Notes under the pieces: generated by a model
The model's input: only the letters and a program-made list of their open reading frames with translations
Told to the model about the DNA's origin: nothing
Databases searched by the model: none
Position numbers and translations under genes: made by a program
Shown: one piece after another, positions 59,810-64,000 of the stretch
Numbering within the stretch: position 1 is the stretch's first letter
Layout of the letters: the number at the start of each line of letters is the position of its first letter
Assembly (NCBI RefSeq): GCF_010119205.1
Contig: NZ_WRXM01000002.1
Coordinates: forward strand, 798,982 to 862,981
Origin: Haloarcula limicola
Lineage (GTDB): Archaea; Halobacteriota; Halobacteria; Halobacteriales; Haloarculaceae
Length of the DNA stretch: 64,000 bases
Reading direction: 5' to 3'

Positions 59810-60082
59810 TCACTCGACGGCAACGACGGTGAACGAGCCGGGATCGTCAAGGAGCGCCTCGACTCGGTCTCGGGCGTCGGGACCGGACGAGGCGAGGACG
59901 ACGACGCCGTCGGCCGGGCCGTCGCCGCTCGCTCGATACGCTTGCAGGTCTCCCTCGAAGTCCGCGGCGTAGGTCCGCAGTACGCCGCGTACCGTCGCTT
60001 CGAGGTCCGAGAGCGAGCACTCGCCGGCCTCGAAGGTCGCGAGCGCGTCCTCGACGTTCCGGAGTGCGGAGATGCGGTCCAT
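59810..60082 (-). CDS. Small unknown haloarchaeal protein (90 aa) directly behind mcm
   Basis: 90 residues: MDRISALRNVEDALATFEAG, helical N-terminal half and a beta-rich C-terminal half (ADGVVVLASSGPDARDRVEALLDDPGSFTVVAVE). The ATG follows the mcm stop with no gap, so it is co-translated with MCM and may be its partner. DUF7854 is my recollection only. Between it and the next operon is a gap of 170 bases with the strong TATA box. Confidence 0.75.
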   Translation of the reverse strand: MDRISALRNVEDALATFEAGECSLSDLEATVRGVLRTYAADFEGDLQAYRASGDGPADGVVVLASSGPDARDRVEALLDDPGSFTVVAVE

Positions 60083-62179
60083 CTACGTCGTCCTGAGGTG
60101 GTCGGTGCGGGGCTCGTACACCTCGCCTTTCTGCTTGAGCTTCTCGATCTCGTGTTCGGCCTTCGACTCGTCGATGCCGACCTCCTCGGCGCGTTCGACG
60201 ACGACGTCGATGGGCGCGCCCTCGTCGTACTCGTCCTCGATGTCGGCGATGATCCCCCGGATGTTCTGGATGCGGTCGCGCTGGCTCTTCGAGGTGCCGG
60301 TCTCGACCACGTCGGCGTCGAACTCCCCGGTCTCGGGGTCCACGCCGATTTCTTTGAGACAGTAGTGAGCGATGTCGACCGCGCGGTCGGCGTCCTCTTT
60401 CTCGACGGTGTCGGCGAGTCGGATGCGCGCCGAGGCCTCCGCGAGGCGGACGAGCGCTTCGAGTTTCCGGGCGGTCACCGGCACCGGCGCGTCCTCGTCC
60501 TGTCCCTTCAACCGGAGGTCGACGTAGAAGTCCTCGATGACCGATTTCGCCTCCTCGGTCATCGTCGGGAAGCAGTTTCGCTTCGCGTAGGCGATGTACT
60601 TCCGCAGGAGGTCGGGTTCGATGGTCGGTGCGACCTCGTCCGTGACGGTGTCGACCTCTTCCTCGGAGAAGTTCGAAGTGGCGTTCTCGACCCGGTGGGT
60701 GTTCAGTTCGCCCGCGTAGTTCGTCTGAATGATGTGCTGAGCGAGGTTGCGGTCCTCCTCCTCGTCGGGCTGGTCGGTGACCGTGAAGATGAGGTCGAAC
60801 CGCGAGATGAGCGCCGGCTCTAAGTCTATCTGCTCGCCGATGGGTTCGTACTGGTCGAAGCGACCGTACTTGGGGTTGGCCGCACCCAGCAGCGAACAGC
60901 GACTCTTGAGCGTGGCGTTTATTCCGGCTTTAGAGACGCTGATACGCTGTTGTTCGAGCGCCTCGTGCATGGCCGAACGGTCTTCCGACGACATCTTATC
61001 CAGCTCGTCGACAGCGGCGATGCCTTGGTCGGCCAGCACGAGCGCCCCCGCTTCGAGCGTCCACTGCTGGCCGTCGCCGAAGTCGTCTCGGACCGCTGCC
61101 GCCGTGAGCCCTGCCGAACTGGACCCTTTCCCCGAGGTGTAGACCGAGCGCGGCGCTATTTCTCTGATATATGACAACATCTGCGATTTGCCGGTTCCGG
61201 GGTCCCCTATCAGCAACATATGGAGGTCTCCACGTATCCGAGAACCGTCAGGAAGCTCCTTGGTGACCCCCGAGAAGAGCTGGAGCATCATGGCGAGTTT
61301 CTCCTTCTCGTAGCCGTAGATGGAGGGGGCGATGGCACCGACCATCTTCTCGTAGATGTCGGGTTCGTTGGAGAGTTCGACGATCTCCTTCTTGTCGGCG
61401 TCGGTGATCTCCATGTCCTCGAACTGCTCGTCCTCGATGACAATGCTGATACCGTCCATGTAGATGTCGAACATCGGGGACTTGTCCTGGTCCGACCCCT
61501 GCTGATCGAGTTTGAGGATGCCGGTGGCGCGGACGTGGTCGCCGGCGGTGACCTTCCCCGTGATGTCGTCCTCGATATTGATGTCGATCGACTGGGGTGT
61601 CTCCCCGCCGCGCAGTCCCTCCGGCGATTCCTGCACCCGTATCTTCTGGGCGTCGATGAACTCCGACTGGTCGGTGTTTAAGCGGAACGGGCCCTGTCGC
61701 TCACAGCCCTGACACTCGTGGGGTTCCTGGAAGTCGCCGGCGGCCTGCGGGATGCGGGTGAGCGTCCCACAGCGCTGGCACTCGAAGGCGGCGGTGAGGA
61801 CCTTCGGGCGCACGTCCGTCGCCTTGCGGACGATGCCCTGGACGGCGATGAGGTTACCGTGGTGTTCGTGGCGGATCTCGCGGATGTCCTCGGACTCGGG
61901 GAGGTTCTGAACGCGGACGTGGGCCTGTCCGAGCGAGACGTCGACCGGGAGGTCGTAGAGGCGAAGCGCCTCCTCGGCGAACTCCTGTAACTGCTCGGGC
62001 TTGGTCCGGTAGTCGTCGGCGAGGTCCGGGTCGAACCGATAGAGGTCCTGCCAGTCGACGTAGAGCGATTTCTGATCGTTCGGATATTTCTGGGCGAGTT
62101 CACCGATCTCGTTGCGGTAGTAGTTGCGGTAGAACTCCTCGAAGCGGTCGATGAGTTCGGTGTTCTCGGCGGTCGCCAT
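60083..62179 (-). CDS. mcm: Replicative DNA helicase MCM
   Basis: 698 residues. N-terminal domain with zinc cysteines (CQRC and CQGC, about 134-161), AAA+ domain with Walker A GDPGTGKSQ, Walker B AAVDELDKM, sensor 1 GAANPKYGR and arginine finger SRFDLIF, then a C-terminal winged helix. No intein interrupts it. A stretch at about 61079-61255 (Walker A and nearby) and on to 60815 has many A/T-ending codons (ATA, AGA, TTG, TCA, GGA), unlike the rest of the gene. ATG 62179 gives the usual N terminus. Confidence 0.96.
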   Translation of the reverse strand: MATAENTELIDRFEEFYRNYYRNEIGELAQKYPNDQKSLYVDWQDLYRFDPDLADDYRTKPEQLQEFAEEALRLYDLPVDVSLGQAHVRVQNLPESEDIREIRHEHHGNLIAVQGIVRKATDVRPKVLTAAFECQRCGTLTRIPQAAGDFQEPHECQGCERQGPFRLNTDQSEFIDAQKIRVQESPEGLRGGETPQSIDINIEDDITGKVTAGDHVRATGILKLDQQGSDQDKSPMFDIYMDGISIVIEDEQFEDMEITDADKKEIVELSNEPDIYEKMVGAIAPSIYGYEKEKLAMMLQLFSGVTKELPDGSRIRGDLHMLLIGDPGTGKSQMLSYIREIAPRSVYTSGKGSSSAGLTAAAVRDDFGDGQQWTLEAGALVLADQGIAAVDELDKMSSEDRSAMHEALEQQRISVSKAGINATLKSRCSLLGAANPKYGRFDQYEPIGEQIDLEPALISRFDLIFTVTDQPDEEEDRNLAQHIIQTNYAGELNTHRVENATSNFSEEEVDTVTDEVAPTIEPDLLRKYIAYAKRNCFPTMTEEAKSVIEDFYVDLRLKGQDEDAPVPVTARKLEALVRLAEASARIRLADTVEKEDADRAVDIAHYCLKEIGVDPETGEFDADVVETGTSKSQRDRIQNIRGIIADIEDEYDEGAPIDVVVERAEEVGIDESKAEHEIEKLKQKGEVYEPRTDHLRTT

Positions 62180-62328
62180 TTGAGTGCACAGAGGTAACGC
62201 CCACTCGCCTAAGAAGGTTCGCAAAGGATGGTGAAAGTGGTCGACGGCGGGAGCGAACTCGGGGGCGACAGATGGGTCGACCGCGAAACGAGGGGGTGGG
62301 GTCGGTCTATTCGAATTCTCGAAGTGAG

Positions 62329-63507
62329 TTACTCACCGAGGCTGCGAAGCCCCTCGTAACACGCCCCGATGGGGTGATAGCCCGGCTCGACCTCCGGGCC
62401 GTCGCCGGTCGGGTACACCTCGTTGTCGGCGTCGACGCGTTCGTACCAGTTGCCCGCCGGCGCGACCATCGTATCGAGGGCATACGTCCAGAAGCGGTCG
62501 TACCACTCCCGGTAGCGTTCGTCGCCGGTGCGTTCCGCGAGCGCGGCGGCGGCCCCAATGGCCTCTGCGACTTCCCAACTGTACTTATCGTCGACGACCG
62601 GGTCGCCGTCCTCGTCAAGCGAGTAGTAGAAGCCGCCGCGGTCGTCGTCCCAGCCGTCCAGCGCCGTCTCGAACAGCTCGGTCGCTCGCTCGCGCGGCCA
62701 CTCGGCGTCGTGGTGGCGGTCGAGGACCGAGAGGAGTTTCGCCCACTCGGCGTGGTGACCGGGCTGGTACCCCCACGGTCGGAACTGGTGGGCCGGCTCG
62801 TCGCGGTTGTACGCGAAGTCCTGCGTCCAGTCGGCGTCGTAGTGCTCCCAGACGCGGCCGTCGGTCGCCGCCGCCAGGTCGACGCACAGCGACTCGGCGA
62901 TGGTCGCCGCCCGGTCGAGGTAGCGGCCCTCGCCGGTGACCTCGTGGGCGACCAGCGACGCCTCGCAGGCGTGCATGTTGGCGTTCTGCCCGCGGTAGGG
63001 CTCGGCCTCGGTCCAGTCGGCGTCGTAGGCGCTCCGATAGAGACCGTGATCGGGCTCGTAGAACCGGTCGTCGAGGAGCTCCCACACCTCGTCGAGATAC
63101 GTTTCGGCGTTCGGCACGCCCGCCTCGGCCGCGCGAGCGTACGCGAGGACGACGAACGCGTGGCCGTAACAGATTCGCCGCGACTCGGCGGGCGTGGTGC
63201 CCTCCAAGAGCCAGTGATAGCCGCCGCGCTCGGCGTCTCTGAACTCGCCGTGGAGGAACTCGACGCCGCGCTCGGCGGCCTCGAACCACCGCTCGTCGCC
63301 GAACAGCTCGCTCGCCAGCGCGAAGTTTCGCGTGAAACGCGCAGTCGCCACGAGGTGCTTGCTATCGGCGTCGTACACCTCGCCGGTCTCGTAGTCCAGT
63401 TGCGCGACGAAGCCGCCGTGTTCCTCGTCGATGCAGGCGGGGTAGTAGAAGTCGAGGACCGCCCGAATGCGCTCGCGGAGCCAGTCGGCGTCGGCGTAGT
63501 CGGTCAT
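62329..63507 (-). CDS. AGE-family sugar epimerase/isomerase
   Basis: 392 residues, an (alpha/alpha)6-barrel N-acylglucosamine 2-epimerase-like enzyme. Active-site patterns RFTRNFALASELFG, CYGHAFVVLAYARAAEAG, QNANMHACEASLVAHEVTG and QPGHHAEWAKLL; WYDRFWTYALDTMVAP near the end. Members interconvert aldose and ketose sugars (mannose/fructose) or GlcNAc epimers. Cytoplasmic. Unlinked to known sugar genes in the window. Confidence 0.87.
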   Translation of the reverse strand: MTDYADADWLRERIRAVLDFYYPACIDEEHGGFVAQLDYETGEVYDADSKHLVATARFTRNFALASELFGDERWFEAAERGVEFLHGEFRDAERGGYHWLLEGTTPAESRRICYGHAFVVLAYARAAEAGVPNAETYLDEVWELLDDRFYEPDHGLYRSAYDADWTEAEPYRGQNANMHACEASLVAHEVTGEGRYLDRAATIAESLCVDLAAATDGRVWEHYDADWTQDFAYNRDEPAHQFRPWGYQPGHHAEWAKLLSVLDRHHDAEWPRERATELFETALDGWDDDRGGFYYSLDEDGDPVVDDKYSWEVAEAIGAAAALAERTGDERYREWYDRFWTYALDTMVAPAGNWYERVDADNEVYPTGDGPEVEPGYHPIGACYEGLRSLGE

Positions 63508-63582
63508 GGGTCGGCTAATCGCGGGGGGCCGGCAAGAGCGTTGTGCCGGCGGAAGAAGCGAACGCGCCGGGCCGCTCGCCGG

Positions 63583-63924
63583 TCACTCCTCCTCGTCTTC
63601 GGTCGGCCAGGTGACGCTCCCGAGGAAGGGGACGCCGATGCGCTGGGCCGAGCGCGCGATCATGTGCGCGCCGGTCGGCACCGTCAGGAAGAGGAAGACG
63701 ATGCCGATGAGCGACGGCAGGCCGGCTCCGCCCGGCCCGAAGTGGACGAAGCCGGCGAGGAAGACGGAGGCGGTCCCGAGCGTCGTCGGCTTGCTGGTGG
63801 CGTGCATCCGGTTGTAGACGTTCGGGAGGCGGATGAGCCCGACGGTGCCGACCAGCAGGAAGAAACAGCCGACGGCGATCAGCCCAACGACGACCCACTG
63901 CCGGAGGAGCGCGACGGTTACCAC
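63583..63924 (-). CDS. mnhG: Mrp-type Na+/H+ antiporter subunit G
   Basis: 113 residues, three transmembrane helices: VVGLIAVGCFFLLVGTVGLIRLPNVYNRMHATSKPTTLG is the MnhG/PhaG signature. Part of the multisubunit cation/proton antiporter Mrp, important for haloarchaeal Na+ extrusion. GTG start overlapping the end of the preceding open frame; acidic tail TEDEEE. Confidence 0.92.
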   Translation of the reverse strand: MVTVALLRQWVVVGLIAVGCFFLLVGTVGLIRLPNVYNRMHATSKPTTLGTASVFLAGFVHFGPGGAGLPSLIGIVFLFLTVPTGAHMIARSAQRIGVPFLGSVTWPTEDEEE

Positions 63925-64000
63925 GGGCGCTCACCTCCCGCCGGTGTGGAGTTCGTATCGGAGTTCGCGCGGTCGAGCGGTCGCGAACGCTCGGCGAGCG
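63918..64000 (-). CDS. End of upstream Mrp operon gene, probably mnhF (partial)
   Basis: In the frame ending TAA at 63918-63920 the last 26 residues read LAERSRPLDRANSDTNSTPA and GGERPW, which overlaps the mnhG start by 7 bases, as is usual in Mrp operons where subunit F precedes G. The alternative frame, stopping at 63931, is also open, so the reading is uncertain. The gene continues beyond the right edge. Confidence 0.4.
   Translation of the reverse strand, partial: LAERSRPLDRANSDTNSTPAGGERPW

Noticed and set aside
60083-62179. Intein within mcm
   Set aside because: The reading frame is continuous with all MCM motifs at normal spacing; only a codon-usage patch remains.
1-64000. tRNA, rRNA, CRISPR or insertion-sequence features
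   Set aside because: No cloverleaf-like sequences, rRNA stretches, regularly spaced repeats, transposase frames or target-site duplications were seen by eye. A tRNAscan/Infernal run would settle the RNA part.

Overview
The window is one contiguous piece of a haloarchaeal (class Halobacteria) main chromosome. G+C is very high, the proteins are strongly acidic, and the markers are archaeal: TBP, TFB, aIF2-gamma, Rpo7/Spt4, PCNA, PriL, MCM, Orc1/Cdc6, Hel308, Hjc, KEOPS Cgi121, a twin TatC pair, and a haloarchaeal PhaR-PhaP-PhaE-PhaC cluster. Many genes have a TATA element 24-32 bases before the start codon, so leaderless or nearly leaderless transcripts are likely. The PHA cluster and general gene content suggest a Haloarcula-like relative, but the genus cannot be fixed from sequence alone. 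I see no rRNA, tRNA, CRISPR array, insertion sequence or prophage.

Layout. 1-16 kb: argG; small membrane proteins; a DUF5787-type protein with a nuclease-like motif; an APC permease/TrkA pair; a one-domain response regulator; the information-processing operon aIF2-gamma/PIN/Rpo7/Spt4/dephospho-CoA kinase; TrmG10; TBP; MFS; gamma-glutamyltransferase; HisG. 15.5-19 kb: MTA/SAH deaminase, a secreted acidic protein and SAH hydrolase. 19-24 kb: a repeat-rich gap, a low-GC Tat lipoprotein and two tandem MATE exporters. 23-31 kb: PriL, a SWIM protein, Hjc, PCNA, a Tat/PGF-CTERM surface protein, RlmE and a hydrolase lipoprotein. 31-37 kb: queuosine-precursor transporter with an overlapping RHH regulator, then the divergent TatCt/TatCo pair. 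37-49 kb: LarE, a MutS-like ATPase, a second repeat-rich gap, Orc1/Cdc6, a third MATE, a three-cysteine ferredoxin, Hel308, Cgi121, an old-yellow-enzyme homologue and a hydrolase. 49-54 kb: the polyhydroxyalkanoate locus (phaJ divergent from phaR-phaP-phaE-phaC). 54-64 kb: a GCS2-type ligase, a conserved unknown divergent from tfb, a MinD-like ATPase at the end of an operon with three proteins of unknown function, a fourth small unknown directly behind mcm, an AGE-family epimerase, and the end of an Mrp antiporter operon.

How the genes work together. Replication and repair genes (PriL, Hjc, PCNA, MutS-like, Orc1/Cdc6, Hel308, MCM) are spread through 40 kb without forming one operon. The PHA genes encode monomer supply (PhaJ), granule coat and regulator (PhaP, PhaR) and the two synthase subunits (PhaE, PhaC). 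The two TatC genes serve the Tat-dependent secretome, of which two likely substrates are in the window.

Most notable non-gene features: (i) a dispersed family of GC-rich elements that starts exactly at stop codons (TAG followed by CGAGG) and holds hairpins whose stems vary but keep pairing while the purine-rich loops stay nearly constant; (ii) perfect operator-like palindromes before tfb and before a MATE gene; (iii) tandem duplications of gene 3' ends; (iv) a patch of atypical codons over the ATPase core of mcm, compatible with past intein-linked gene conversion. The best candidate for an undescribed system is the MinD-like ATPase operon with its three unknown partners next to mcm.
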